Below, piece by piece: positions 39,178-52,800 of a DNA stretch of 64,000 nt. Position 1 is the stretch's first letter, and every line of letters starts with the position of its first letter. The notes under the pieces are model-generated. The model had not been told where the DNA came from. It was given only the letters and a program-made list of their open reading frames with translations, and did no database searches. Origin of the DNA: Auanema rhodensis (Eukaryota > Nematoda > Chromadorea > Rhabditida > Rhabditidae); contig OZ059900.1 in assembly GCA_964057225.1 (NCBI GenBank), positions 5,528,501 through 5,592,500 on the forward strand, in the 5' to 3' direction. The position numbers and the translations under genes are program-made.

Positions 39178-39179
39178 AG
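39178..39179 (+). other. Acceptor 16 bases upstream of the aspartylglucosaminidase ATG
   Basis: CATATTAACAG ends at 39179 and the ATG is at 39196. The acceptor is only moderately T-rich. It may accept a spliced leader. Confidence 0.35.
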
Positions 39180-39195
39180 AAAAGTTGTCATTGTT

Positions 39196-40697
39196 ATGAC
39201 AATGGGATTTACACAATTATTCATGTTTTGCATGAACATTCATTTTTTATTTATATTTGCAAAATCTTCACCTGTTGTGATTACTACTTGGGGTAGTGAG
39301 GGATTTCAACATGCCACAAGAATAGGTGAAACCATAACAAATTCTCCCAATTCATATTACTTTTCCAGCATTAGATAATATAAAAAGAAATAGACTATAT
39401 GCATTAGTTGAAGGTCTTTCTGTTTGTGAACGAGAACAATGCGATGGAACTGTAGGATACGGGGGATCTCCTGATGAGAATGGCGATGTTTTCTTAGATG
39501 CAATGCTGATGGATGGGTTTGTCCCTCAGTATTACTTTATGAAATTTTTAACTTTTTTTGTAGTCCTGGTCATAGAGTTTCAGCTGTTGCTCATCTTCCA
39601 AATATCAGGAACGCGGCACGTGTCGCATGGGCTATAATGAATTATACTAAACATACTATGCTTGTAGGCACAGAAGGTAAAAACACAACACACAGCTTAT
39701 AATTGCTGATTCAGCTTATAATTTTGCAAAAATGATGGGATTCGAGTCTCAAAATTTACGAACCAATGAATCTGACAACCTTCATTCGGCATGGAGGCAG
39801 AACAACTGTCAACCAAACTTTTGGAAAGTAATAATTAAGGATCATGCTGTTGCGGATCATAAATGAAATGATTTTTCCCTACCGAATTCAGAATGTTAGT
39901 CCTGACCCTAATCAGATGTGTGGCCCCTATAAGCCTGTGCTGAATCTATATAATGAGGAAACTCGTCGTCAGAATATAGACAGGTACTCATCTTAATATT
40001 CAAAATTAGCTGGTTTTCCACTTACAGTTTTAATCATGACACAATAGGAATGATAGTTATAGACGATGAAAGCGTCTCCGCAGGAACTTCAACAAACGGA
40101 GCAACGCATAAGGTTGATTCAACTCACAAAAAATTGTTGTATTGTTAAAAAATGTTTAAGATACCTGGTCGTGTAGGAGACTCTCCAATTATTGGAGCTG
40201 GTGCTTATGCTGTTGACTATATAGGCGGTGCCGCAGCGACAGGTGATGGTGACATTATGATGCGTTTTCTTCCTAGGTGACCAAAATAGTATATCAAATA
40301 TACGAATGTTATTTTAGTTATCAAGCTGTTGAATTTATGAGATCTGGCATAGGGCCAAGACAAGCTGCTCGTCGATCAATGCAACGAATCCTTAATTATT
40401 ATCCCGATTTTCAAGGTAAACTAGTTATGTGTTATGAAAAAGCGTTTTATTATGTGCTTTCTTACAATTCTAAGTATTTTAGGTGCAATTATTGTTATGA
40501 ATGTAAATGGAAAATATGGAGTAGCTTGCACTAATTTACCTCGTTTTGACTATTGCGTGGGAAAGAAGAACACGGTGACGATTGAAAGTGTTGGATGTAT
40601 AAGAACTTCTGCAAAACCAATTTCGAAGAATGATATTTCTATATCAGATGATCAAAGTCTACAAAATACGTTTTTCGAATCAAAGTTAAATTATTAA
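39196..40697 (+). CDS. AGA: N4-(beta-N-acetylglucosaminyl)-L-asparaginase (aspartylglucosaminidase)
   Basis: Nine exons (39196-39325, 39369-39516, 39564-39676, 39715-39827, 39892-39983, 40028-40112, 40161-40276, 40318-40415, 40483-40697) give 369 residues. The enzyme cleaves the GlcNAc-Asn bond in the final step of glycoprotein breakdown in the lysosome. A hydrophobic signal peptide precedes SSPVVITTW. The precursor cuts itself before the catalytic Thr in NHDTIGM, which is present. The substrate pocket GRVGDSPI followed by GAGAYA is intact, as are [23 protein letters not shown] and CGPYKP. The enzyme therefore looks active. The frame stays open upstream to 39163, but the first ATG is at 39196. 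Relative to human AGA the C-terminus carries about 35 extra residues after the last aligned Cys. A polyadenylation signal AATAAA lies at 40797-40802. From memory the C. elegans homologue is R04B3.2. Confidence 0.96.
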
Positions 40698-41048
40698 TGA
40701 AAATTAGTTTTCTTTATAACTCACTGAATTTGCTGAATTACTTCTCATTCACTCATTTTGAACACTCATTAAATTCGTTTTTCCCAACATTGTTCAAATA
40801 AAATATACTATAGGATACCAATTGCGTTATAAAAAAAACTCTCTTCATACTTAAATATTTCTAAAAAGTGATTAAAACGCTTGTTGAAAATAAATGCTAA
40901 AAATTATTGAACACAATTACAAAAAATTATATTTTTTATTCAATATTCTCAATTATATTATCAATTTAAATGTATCATGCTGGTGAAGAACAATCTGTGA
41001 ACAACCTGTAAAAAAATTATTTTTCATACTTTTTTTTTTACTAGCAAC
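40698..41048. other. Short space between convergent genes
   Basis: It holds the 3' UTR of aspartylglucosaminidase, with AATAAA at 40797-40802. It also holds the end of the minus-strand EGF/vWA gene, including a TTTATT at about 40935 that reads AATAAA on the minus strand. Confidence 0.6.
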
Positions 41049-44000
41049 TTACTTAGCCAGTCGTTTTTGAAGCATTTGAACTATGTCCGTAGCCTTATCA
41101 TTTTTGCTCCACTTCAAAAGAAAATCTTGTTCAGAAATCGTCGAGTCATTTCTCGGGTGATTCAAACGTGAAAGAGAATTGCTAACGAGCTTGTAATAAA
41201 AAGAATTTTCCTGCAAGAAATAATTTTGTCATCAATGACATATCTATAAATGCTAAGTACATCTATGGTAACCGTTTCATCATGCACGATAATATGATAA
41301 TAATGAGAATTTTCTGCCTTCCCACGTAATGTATCGTTGACTTCACTGCCGCTAAAATAAAAAATTGATAGACCAATTCCACATCTCCGGGTACCTGGAT
41401 AATGGCATCCAAATAAAAATATGATCAACTGTGCTATCATCAAAGCGGGCACAATCAGGCATGTTTAAATAATAACTAAGTGGAGGTATTATTCTGCAAT
41501 AAGCATTTATCAGGTGTTATAATATATTCTCAACTTCGTCCAGATAGGTTCTGCATTATTCGGTTTTGTCGTATTGATTAGGTGTTTAAGATTATCAGAA
41601 CTCGTTGAACAGAAAGATAATCTATAAGGGTTATTCAAATACTTATCATAATAAGCAAAATAAGTAATAACCGATTTTCCTAAATTTGTGAAATATTATC
41701 GTGTGTTTGTATTTATTTTTTGAGTACCTGCCCATTGATATTTGGTAATGTTAGTATTTAAACTAGTCATTGGTTTCAAGTCAAATCCTTCTCCAAATTG
41801 AGATATTACTTCATTAAGCTAAAAAATAAAACTATGCTATATTCCTAATAGTAGTATTAAAACCATTAACCGATAGTTTATATCAGTAGCATTGTTTATT
41901 TCGATTCCGAAATAAATATTGGCAGTCATTTTGTTAATACATGTCGGCGGTGGTATATCTAAATATTTACCATTGTTTTAGAATAACACAGTTTTATCTC
42001 ATGTTACCAGGTAACTTCACAGGTAACTGCTCAACTGGAATATCTATGATAAACTTCATTGTGGAAAACCCTTCGTCCACAGAATCAATCTCATTTATCT
42101 TGCCCGATGATGCTGTTGCACGCATATCATCCAAATTTTTAACATCATCAATAAACGGCTTATATATAGTACCTAGACCAAAATAGCTGAAAAAATCGTT
42201 CATTGTCTATGAATTGAAAAGTAGGAATCTAACATACCTCATTTTCAGACCAATTGTTTTGAGCTTATCAGACGCAGTTTTATTTACTGTTAACCTAGAA
42301 ATTTTCATACATTTGTAATTAAATAAGGTTGAACACTAACGCCATTTGACTAAATGCAAAGATCTGTAATGTTTGTTCCTTCTCCTCACCCAATATGAAT
42401 AAAAGGGCACTTGAAAGAAGTATGTTTTTTGTTATATGAAAGGATTTTGTTTAAACCTGCTTATGTCTTGCTCTTCGTCATTTTTTAATCGAGAGATCGT
42501 GAATTTATCAAGGTCATTCATAAACTCATGCAAGTCGGAATAAGTCGTCGATTTCTTTGAAATATTCTTGGTAAAATCGTAGTTAGTTCCAACTAGAGTT
42601 ATTTTCATATCTGCCATATTAAAACTTGACACATATGATATGATTGTATTCTGTAACAAATTCAAGTATCAATAATTATTAATAAAAAAGTACGATTTGG
42701 ATTGAATATAATCTGTCGCCAAATCCATTCACATCAATTAAAAAGGCTAATTCCTGTTTTTGCATTGAGGACTGCTCGGCACCTCAAAACGTTTTTGTCA
42801 GATTCATACCACAAACCTGAACTTACACATTTTGCCACAATACTCTGGTTCGCATGCACATGTTAAACTCGATTTGTACAACGTGTGCTTGTCACATCGA
42901 GGATAACTGCAATCAGTTCCATACCAATCATCATCGCAAAGACAATTAGTGTTTCCAGGTTTACCATGATTGCAGTTATCTGAAATTTTGAGATTAAACG
43001 CACTCTTGTTCAAAACTGATACCTAATGTAGGCTTGAAGCAGGGAATAATTTTTTGCTCCTGATATTTACTGTTAGCTGCATTAAAAGTAACTATCTATA
43101 AAAACATTTAAAAATGAAAATACGAAAATATGTAAAGTACTTTAAGTTTGTAAGCGTTATTTTGAGCACAGTAGTTGTCTACAACTAAAGAAAGATCGGT
43201 AAAATATGGATAAACACAGTCTGATCCATTTCGTAAAGTAGCAGGAATTCGAACTTGTGAGTCATCATTTAAGTCGGATATTTCAACATATGGAAAATTG
43301 TTGGTACTGAATGGCAGAGAGTTTGAAGTGTAGAAGGATACGATGTTGTTATCTAAAAACGAAAAGTAAACCTATATAATCATATTATTGAGCACAAAAA
43401 TATATCAAAATACTAATACTGACTTTCATCTGATCCCAAGTTAAGCAATTGATTCTCAGATTTGGAATGAAATCCATAAGCTAACTGAAAAATTGAATTA
43501 GAACAATGAAAATATGAGAACACAGTGCCTTTGAAGAAGAAATACGTTCAATTGAATAAGAATACGGATTATCCGATTTTGTAAGCTGAATCGTAGTTTG
43601 TTTTGCTGGATCAATTTCATATCTTTCATCAGTCGGATTTAGAGGTTCATTTCCTTGTGTAACGATAACGGTCGCAAATTTCTGATGCACAAAAATCATT
43701 TTCGTTTTTGATGTGATATCAGCGTCAATAGTGAGTTTTGTACTGCTCTCTTGGTTATATGCAGAATCAACTACTACAAGTGATTGCCCATAATCACTGA
43801 ATACAAATTTCAAATATTTTTTTGCATACTGTAAAAAAAAGTTGTTTTCTTGTCATAATTCAATCCAAAACCTCTGAAAACTTTCCTTTGTAGGGCAAGC
43901 CATTTCCCAACTTTGATAATTTTTCTAAACTGGGTGAAAGAGGGTTAGAACTATCGAATTGAATGCGTAAGTCATATCGAGATGCAGCAAATTGGTTTTG

Positions 44001-47000
44001 TATATCTTTGAATGTTTCTTCTGCTATGTCGATATTAATGTTGTTCAATGATAATACGACGAATCCACGATTTGACACCTGAAAAAAAGTTGTAATTTTT
44101 ATCAATATACATTATTTTGAATATGCCTGAGCTCTCATAGCTAAAAGGGTTGCTTCTATGATGCATTGCCCATCCTGGTTATTTGCAGTACCGGTACCGA
44201 TTAAAGAATCTTTCAAATCAGCTGCACTGGTAGATAGCTTTGTGAGAATAGGCGTATTATTTTTACCTAAAATGACGTATTATTGTATATTGAGGAACAT
44301 TCGATAATACATGTAGCAACAACAATTTGTTTCCCAGTTAAATAAGATAAATCGCCAAGGTCTTCTGTGGATGTAATTGCTCCTGGCTGAACAACAATTA
44401 TAATTGTACCGATTTCGGATCTAATCTCAGGTCTATTTAGCTCATCAACACACTTTTCAGAGTCTAAACATATGCTGAAAATTTTAAAATAAAAATTATA
44501 GAAACTTATTTCGCAGAAATCGCCTGTAAAGTTTTTTACACATCTACAAAATCCATTTTCTTGCAATTTTCCATTATTTAAACAAAATCTTTTCTCGCAA
44601 TTTTCACCAACGAATCCAGTGTTACATATACACTTTTCGTTCTATAATATTTTGAATTATTTTAATCGTCAATATATAGAAAGCTTACAATGTAAGAACC
44701 TCCATGTAAGCACTCATTTTTTTGAGCACATGTTAAAGTTTGAATACGACTTTCCTGTACTGAATCATTGAATGTTGTAAGTGTCTGAAGTGCATATAAA
44801 TCTTGTTATACATACATAGATCAGTTTTACCTTAAAATAGTAGATATCATTCTTATTACTGCAAGTGAATTGATAATCCCAGTAATAGTTATATTGGCTA
44901 AAATTTCGTTCTGTTAAGATTCCGTTGAAAACTTTCTGTATGAAAAACAAATTGATTAGATGAGTATAATTCTCTAATAACTTACGGTTAGATTAGAATC
45001 GAATAATGTGATATCAACCCTTACACTGGTATTTGGCATTTGTTTAATTGAGAAAATAGGGATTTGAGGTTTTTCTGCTCCTGAAACTCTTCGTATGAGC
45101 TCAGTGATGAAAAATAAACTGAGAAAGCTAAAAATGTTTACCAAACTCTAATCCGCCGGAAGAGAATTCAGTTTCATAATTATCAGTGAAAGCTAAGGTT
45201 GAGGGAGTCGAGCTTTGGCTAGTATAGATAGTTGTGCTATGCTGAAATAGATTAGTGTGACAAAATATTTAAAAATTATGCGTTTGTATCACATGTATAG
45301 TTTCTGGTATAACTTTAGTGGTTAGTAAATGACTCCCGGCTGGCAATGATTGATTATGGTAAATCCATAATCCTGTCAAAGCAGTAGCTGGAGTTACTTG
45401 TCCACCATCCAGTGTACAGCTAACCACTTAAAACAATTAGCTACATGTTTTAATTTTTTCAATTTTTACTCGTTCCAGGTTCAGCTTGTACAATGACAAA
45501 TACATCTTGGTTGGAGGAAAGTGTGAAACTTTGATTGGTAGAAATTGTTCTTTCAAATATATACTGACTAATAACATCTAGATTATAAGGCAAGTCAAAA
45601 TAGCTTTGATAAAACTGAAATATTATGATTATAGAAAAATTTGAGCTCATAGAACATACTTTTTGTAAATCATCATTATTTTTAACAGTAACAAAGAAAC
45701 CACCAGTTCTTTCCGCAAGCTGTCTAAAGTTCTGAGTGGTTGATAAGGACATTGTAAACTTATCAAGACCATAGCTAACAACATATATCTGTATAAATTT
45801 TCATTTCAGTTTAAAACTTTAATGTTTAAGCATACTCTGCTCCTGATCTTATTCGCAACCAATTCAAGATCAGCTAGAGCCGTGACATTGGTATTAGTAT
45901 TGTTACGATCAACAAAAACAATTATATCTTGAGAACAATTATTTTCAGATGCAGTGTAAACAATAAAAAATATCACCTGAAAAGGTTGAAAAATCCTCAT
46001 ACATAAAAGTTTCGAGAGTGTCTTGGATAGCAGAAACAAAAGCCGCTTCACCAATTGAATTGTTGCTTTCATGAACTTGTTTCATAAACAATGTTATGTA
46101 ATCACTAATATCGTTTGCATACTGAAAAAAAATATCATAGACCAGTTACGCAATTTTTGAAACTTTAGTAGACAATGGATTATCTTGGAATAGATTCACA
46201 TAATATCTTTCGTACTTATTATTTTTTGAAACGAAATCAACTAAATGTTCAATCATGTTTCCTGGGTGTACAAAAAGAGTCTCACTGAAATGTATTTTTG
46301 ATTATCTGGTTAGATAAAATGTTGATACGTTGTCGCTTTGGAATTGTAAGCGATAATAGCGAGCGTTTTTGGGTTGTTACTTGTTTCTACTAAAATTCGT
46401 TGATCGGCATTATTTGGATCTTCTTTGGTTTCAAGAAGAACATCATCGCGTTTGATATCATCATGTGAATCCTGTTCGGGGGTTAAAAAATCTGCAAAAA
46501 ACTGCAATATATTGGTAGAAAATAATTATTCAACTTGAACACATGAAAGGTGTAACAGATGATACGGTCTGGCTATCTTGAATGATCAAAGCAAATATTT
46601 TCTCTTCTGAGCACTTTACTGTTCCAAGAACTGTTGAAAATTGACAGTTTGGCCGTTGTTGTATACTCCTTATTACACCGGAGTTTGCATTGAAAAAAGC
46701 AACTGTTTTAAGAGGATTAGAATCAGATCCTTTCCATTGGATGTTAGCTACTAGTAACCGTGTAGAATCTGGAAAGGTTTATAGATCTCGTGTAGCATAC
46801 CACATTCTTACTCTTCATTACATATGGAGATAGAGCATCAATTTCGTAACTTGTTGTAACCGAAGTATATGCTTCAAGTCGACGTTTTGCGTAAACATAA
46901 TATGTAAACAATTCTTGGCTGAATAACATAAGACTAGATAAATTTTTGCCTGTAGCACTGAAATCAATAATATGTAAAAATAATACATATATAAAAACTA

Positions 47001-48614
47001 TTATTTTCTGTTGGATGACATAAAATCACTTACCTATAGACAAACCAATATCCTGTATTTTTAACAAGTTTATAGCCTGGGAAATCAATTGGTTTGCTTC
47101 CTACAAACATATTTTTATATATACATACAACATAAATCTTTCAATCCTAACCAAAAGAACTATTGGTTCTGAATATTATATAATATTCATCTATTCCCAA
47201 ATTTACCGAACATGGTACCCCTACTTTTCCAATAGTAGCTGGACCATAGCCGTCAACCGCAATTTGTTCCAAAAATTGAACAACCTCAAGCAAATATTTT
47301 AAATATCTCATAGAGAGATGAAACACAATGGTAAATAAAGAATGAAAAAACTATTAACTTCAGAAGCACTCGAATTTCCCACTAGAGTATTCTCATGGCC
47401 AAAATATGGAGTGATGTAGTTACCCATTGTCCATTCAGATAAATGACGATAATTCTTAAGTAATTGAGAAAAGTAGAAATGACTTTCATAATATATACCA
47501 TTATACTATTGTAATCGTCTGAATTGATTAAACTCCCTCTTGGTTCGTAAAATATAGTGTTAATCTGAATTTTATAATAAGCGAACTAGATTCCACTAAA
47601 AACCTACCGTAATTCGTCTGGAAATAGCAATTCGAACAGCTGAACTTAATGATGAATCAGTTGAATTATTTGGCCAAATATTTCCAAAAATATAAAGCTG
47701 AAAAAAACTGAGGCTAAACTTTTTTATATATTAACAGCATATTTAAATATATCTATCCAAACCTTCGAAGTTGCAGGAAGCTGTTTAACAATTTCAGCAA
47801 CCGTGGCTAAGCTTATATTAGTTGTACACTCGGTATCATCACAAAAAGCTCCAACATAACTATGGAAATTCTTATAACAATTCTCATGATCTTTTTCTTC
47901 CCAATAGGAATCAATCTATAATTTGCAATTTCACAAACAATTACTTGAAGATAAAGTACGAACATCCAAATAAAAAACCACTTTATCATACTGAGTTGAG
48001 TTCCATGATTTACAAATAGCTTCTACTGGATCATCATTTGATTTTTTTATCTTTTGTTCGAAATCCTTGTTGTACGTTATATATGCAGCTAATACTCTCT
48101 CCTTTGGCATACTAAACGTATTTTCACTACCTTTAACGCAGCGAACTGAAAAATATGCATTTAGATAAAATTTAATCCTTGTTTTTTGAACTGGATGACT
48201 TTCTTCTTTTTAACTATTATTATTACTTTATAAGTAATAATAATAGCTAGAATTTCAAAAATTTTGAACAGTTTAATTTACCAGCTTCACAATTTTGTCC
48301 TAAGTACCCTAAAGGGCACAAACATCGATTATCGTTTGGGTTATATCCATCGTTCACACATTTTTGAGTTCCACAATCTTGCCCAGAAAAAAACGGCTGG
48401 CGGCATACGCAACTTTGATTTTGACTATAGCCATCATGTTGACATTCACCTATATTAATTGACATGGAAAGAGTGAGCACGAAAACTGTGTTGCTTCAAA
48501 ACTAACTGCTTACCTACCTTTGTAACTCTCAGACGTATAGAAGTTCCTTTGATAGGATAGTGATACAGTTGCTAGTGTAAATGCTAACAGGCTTAATGTT
48601 CCATTCACTTTCAT
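41049..48614 (-). CDS. Large secreted EGF / von Willebrand A-like protein, IRG-7 type
   Basis: Many small exons on the minus strand run in one direction without a break in style. The chosen ATG at 48612-48614 opens a signal peptide (MKVNGTLSLLAFTLATVSLS). An in-frame ATG at 48677 would add 21 hydrophobic residues. Two EGF-like modules lie at about 48290-48450, two more at about 44515-44640 and two near 42815-42985, each with the C-x-C spacing and a GxxC end. Between them are von Willebrand A-like segments at about 45660-46110 (DIIVFVDRNN) and 43870-44300, whose metal-binding DxSxS motif looks degenerate. This order matches, from memory, the nematode-specific secreted family that includes C. 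elegans IRG-7 (F40F4.6), linked to immunity and development. It would be extracellular. The end at 41049 is uncertain: a donor overlaps the stop and a further exon to about 40970 is possible. Splitting into two genes is less likely. Confidence 0.75.
42815..42985 (-). other. C-terminal EGF-like module pair in the IRG-7-type gene
   Basis: On the minus strand an exon reads DNCNHGKPGNTNCLCDDDWY and continues GTDCSYPRC, then a second Cys-rich turn ending CGKMC. The cysteine spacing is EGF-like. It separates the second vWA-like region from the C-terminal part. Confidence 0.7.
45660..46110 (-). other. Von Willebrand A-like region with degenerate MIDAS
   Basis: Exons here read EAAFVSAIQDTLETF, then DIIVFVDRNNTNTNVTALAD, and later YVVSYGLDKF and LAERTGGFFVTV, matching the vWA core order. 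Where vWA domains have DxSxS this one has DRNNT, so metal coordination is doubtful. Confidence 0.6.
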
Positions 48615-49887
48615 TCCAAAAACAACCAAAGTTAAAGACAATACAAAAATAGATAGTATAAACATATAAAATGGCATATGAAGAAAGAAGAAGTAAAATT
48701 TACGAAAAAAAAATAATTTTCTCACAAATTAGTTGCATTCATGTTAAGAGTGAGCTGTTTCAACTTATTAACCAATTATACTCGACACACCCTTCACACG
48801 CCATATCTTTTGCTTGTATAGGGAAGAGATAAACGACTTGATAACGCTATCATTCATCGAGTTCAGAACTTATATACTCTTAAAAATTTCATTCAATGAA
48901 AATTTTTTTACTGCGATTCAGTTGATTGCATTTAAAACTCTTCTTGAAGTAGTAACTAAAATAGCAGTGACCAGGACTACATGAAATTGTGAAAAACATT
49001 TCTGACCATTAAAAAACCATTTTCTTGAGCATCATACAAAACTTTTTAGCAATATTACATTTATTGTATTTCTTTGTTACAATTTTCAATCATATTTTGT
49101 TTACAAAACCATAAGGTTGAAGAAATGGTGAAACATAAATGACAACGAAATGTTGAGATAAATGTATAAGAAGAAACAAATAAAATTAAGCAATACTTCA
49201 TTATTGCTTGTCATGACTTCATTAATCACCAAAAGAAAGAAATACAGATGCTCATTAGAAAAGAACGGACAGCATCAAGAATAAACATTATTAAAATGAT
49301 AAGAAAGTAAGAGCAATTCTATACAAGCACTTAGACTGGATTTAGACACATTTTTGAGTGCTTGAATAAGGACACATAGATTAATGAGGTGTTCATTCTA
49401 ACTAAGAATATCATCACAATATGTTAAGAGGTAGAGCATTAATAGGCAATATATTGAGGATATAAAAACGAAGAAATGATAAGGTAGTTATTATATAAAA
49501 TAATAAATATTATTATGATAGTATATTATAATATTTTAATGACATTCTGAGTTCAGATCAAAATTCGAATCATTGTTTTTAGGGTTTTCGAGGAAAGAAT
49601 CATGAGAAATCTCCAAAAAATCTATATACCCGATTTCAAGAGAATGCTGATTAAATAAAAACACGTAAAAAGCTCTTTCCTATACCCAAAATGAAGAACT
49701 CAACTAATAAGACAGTCGGAAGTCAATATTACAATATTTTTGAACAAGAAAAGTATTTTACATAAGTGAAGAAAATGGAAAACAAGAAAAAGTAGAACAA
49801 ATAATTATTTCTTTCTAAAGAGTATTTGAAATATTAAATTCTACTTGCACCATGATTTCATGCATTCTCCCGTTGATCTTTAATCAT
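48615..49887. other. Space between two minus-strand genes
   Basis: It lies upstream of the IRG-7-type gene and downstream of the low-complexity nuclear gene. AT-rich, with no open frames of note. The proximal part (48620-48850) should hold the promoter of the EGF/vWA gene. Confidence 0.55.
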
Positions 49888-52800
49888 TTAATTGACATGG
49901 ATGGATTCCACTTTCTTCCAGATATCGCAGTATTCATTCTGAATTTGAGATTGCCATGTCCGTCTCTTTTTAGCCATTTCCACTATTTTTTCGGGAGCAC
50001 TATTCGGGAATTGTGTTCCAAGATTTTCTAACTTAAACACAAACAAATTATGCAAAAATTGAGAGTAAAATCTAACTTTATCTTCACATGTCCTTAAAAA
50101 ATAAAATTTCATATGATAGCATCGATGATACAGCATAGCCATAGAAGCGCAACTACTACATGCAAATAATTCCTGAAAATATTTTTTTCCGTGTAATAAT
50201 AAAAAAAGAAATTTTACAATAGCAGGAAGCTCATCATTGTTCACTTCATTTGAAGATGGTAGGTTTAACGTTTCTTCGTCATAAGCCTGCCTACCCATAA
50301 GTTGTAGTATGCATTCTACGGTTCGCTTTAATCCAAAGCATAGCTAAATTGAATGCATTTATGGCTTAAACAAAATTTTAGATAAAATAATTATTCACTT
50401 GACATGGTGTACAATTCTCGTAGCTATCGTCGTTCACAATATTAAGACAGGCGTAAGAATGCAATGCCTTTTCGAAATTCTCTGAGAATCGCATTCTTTG
50501 ATGCAGTTTTTTGATACAAGAAGCATTAACTTCATCGATTTCATTTTTAGCTCGTAAATAGCTCCAGTCTGTAATTACAAAATAATGATTTTAAAAATAA
50601 TGTTCAAACCAGTTTTTAATTTGGCAGATTGTAAGTAATCCATCGTAAATGCCTGGTCAATCATGCAAACTGTATATGTATACAGCGCATCAATCAAGCC
50701 ATCTCCGTTTCCTCGCATAACATATGCCTCTTCTACATCTTCTATAAACATTAACACGTTTAAAAACAGTTCATGTATTTTCTTACCGTCAGGAACAACT
50801 GCAACATTTGTTTCCGAAAGAACAGATGCAGTAGCTGGAAATAACTCTGACAAAGGTACTTCTGGCTCAATGATAGCTTCGCTGCGAGTCTGCTTCAAAA
50901 CTCGCACTGAAACTTTGTAATACCCCATTGATATTTGCTCACACCATCCAGAGTACTTAAATACAACATTTTTTACTGAATAAACTGCAGCAAATAACTT
51001 ACGGTACTGCTATTTTTATAATGGAGATTTTTGGTGACTGGATCCCTACGAGGAGGAAACTTTTGCAAAAGATTCTGGTTATCAACTTTCCACAGCGCGC
51101 AATCATCTCTCAAAATATCCAATTTGTTCACAACGAATGTTCCTTTCTGAACAAGTTTGGAATTTTCTATTTAAATTTTTTATTTACTCACCGGTAGTAT
51201 ACCACAAGCTGAACCAAATTTGTTCAATCGCGATTTAGCTTGTTCAAAATGGTGCTCATTAATTCTGCGAATTTCATCCAAACTAAGCAACGGTGATTCA
51301 CTTCTTTTTTTCTGCTCAATAGCGTCTTCAGAAATATTGATTCTTTTCTTTTTGATGCACAGTTGCAACTCAGGATCATCTATATCATCAGAGCCATCTA
51401 CACTTTGAATATCCGTGCTACTTGAGCGGGTTTTGGAGGGATGGCGTTTATTTCTACTACTAGGACGGTTTTTTTCTTCCCAATCACTATCTTCATTATC
51501 TCGCCGTTTTCGCTTTCGCTTCTTCTTTTTTTTTTCATTATATGAATCTGTAGAAGGTTTTCTAGGTAACCGAATAATCAGTTTCGGAACGCGGAGCTCT
51601 GAAGATGTTCTGAAATACAGATAAAAATGAAGTTTGAAAGAATGATTGAATTACAATTTTAAGCTGTTAGGATCTCTCTGTTCTTTTGCACATTCGTTCT
51701 CGTTGAGAGATTCTGCTTTTATAAATGAACAAATAAAACGCTCTCTTTTACGTCTTCTGATTGATTCAGCCAGCGTTACTATTTCTGGATCATTGGAACG
51801 ATCTAGAGTTATAAAACTTCAGTTATGACATGTTAACTATACATACGTCCGTCCAAAGTGTCATCATGAACAGATGATGCTCCACCAGTAACTGCTGAGG
51901 TAGGGCGATTACAATCCGTAGTTCGTTTCTTGATAACATTTGAAGGCTGAATAGCAAAACATGCAAACTACCCAATTAATAATAGGAACCTGCTTCTCCG
52001 GACTGACGGCAAACCCAACACCAGGAATATATCCATTTTTTGATTTGCATTCTAATGTTTGAATATTTGTTCGAGCTGCTTTCGTTTGCTGCTAAAGTTC
52101 AAATTATACAGGATTTGATAGTATTTAATATTACATCTATTTCTTGTTGCATTTTTTCTTTCATTTTTTGAAAGCTGTTATCTTCTTCAGCATCAAAATT
52201 GTAAGCATCCCCACAACTTTCTGCAAGAAATGAATGAAATAAGAATGAAAACAACCTTAAACTATACCTTTCGGTTCAGACTGTAAATTATCGAACAGTG
52301 TGGATGTTCTATTACGCTTATAAATTGGAATCTTATTAACTTTATTTACAGGCTTCATAGAAAATGGATCTTTTGGTTTCAAGAAAAACAATTCTTGGTC
52401 AGTCAACGTTTTTGGCTTTACGCTTGTTTTATCAGCTTGAACCGTTTTACAATTTGAAATAGTTTGCTCTTGTTTTGAATCGCTCGTAACATTGATAATC
52501 TCATCTTCAATTGCAGGAGTAACCGGATCATTGACTTCCTCTTTAATCAACTTGGGCTCAATCATTTCTGAAAGAGAAGAAGAAGCAGCTGCTGCTGCAG
52601 CGGCAACAACAGCTGCTTGAGCAGCGGCTTGAGCAGCAGCAGCTTGAGCTGCAACAGCTTGAGCAGCAACGGCAGCCGACGCTTGAGCTAACAGAATTTC
52701 TTCGGTTTTTGCTTGTTGACGAAGACTTTCTTGAAACACCATAGTTTTCAATTCGTTGACCATATCTATGTTAGCAGATAATCCCGCTGCATGTAGTTGT

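Larger units (their letters stand above)
37379..39195. other. Divergent promoter region between ENTH-domain and aspartylglucosaminidase genes
   Basis: It lies between two genes transcribed away from each other. A less AT-rich spot at about 37780-37860 (GGTGAGAGAACAAGGCGGGA and following) may be a regulatory block. A short (AT)n run lies near 37515. The minus frame at 38738-38929 is lysine-rich and unsupported. Confidence 0.5.

Noticed and set aside
49888-50928. AFF (AF4/FMR2) C-terminal homology domain, as in worm AFFL-2
   Set aside because: Some helical resemblance exists, but the paired CxxC motifs and the LWKVDNQNLLQKF and YSGW elements fit the DUF4211-type region better. Not fully excluded.
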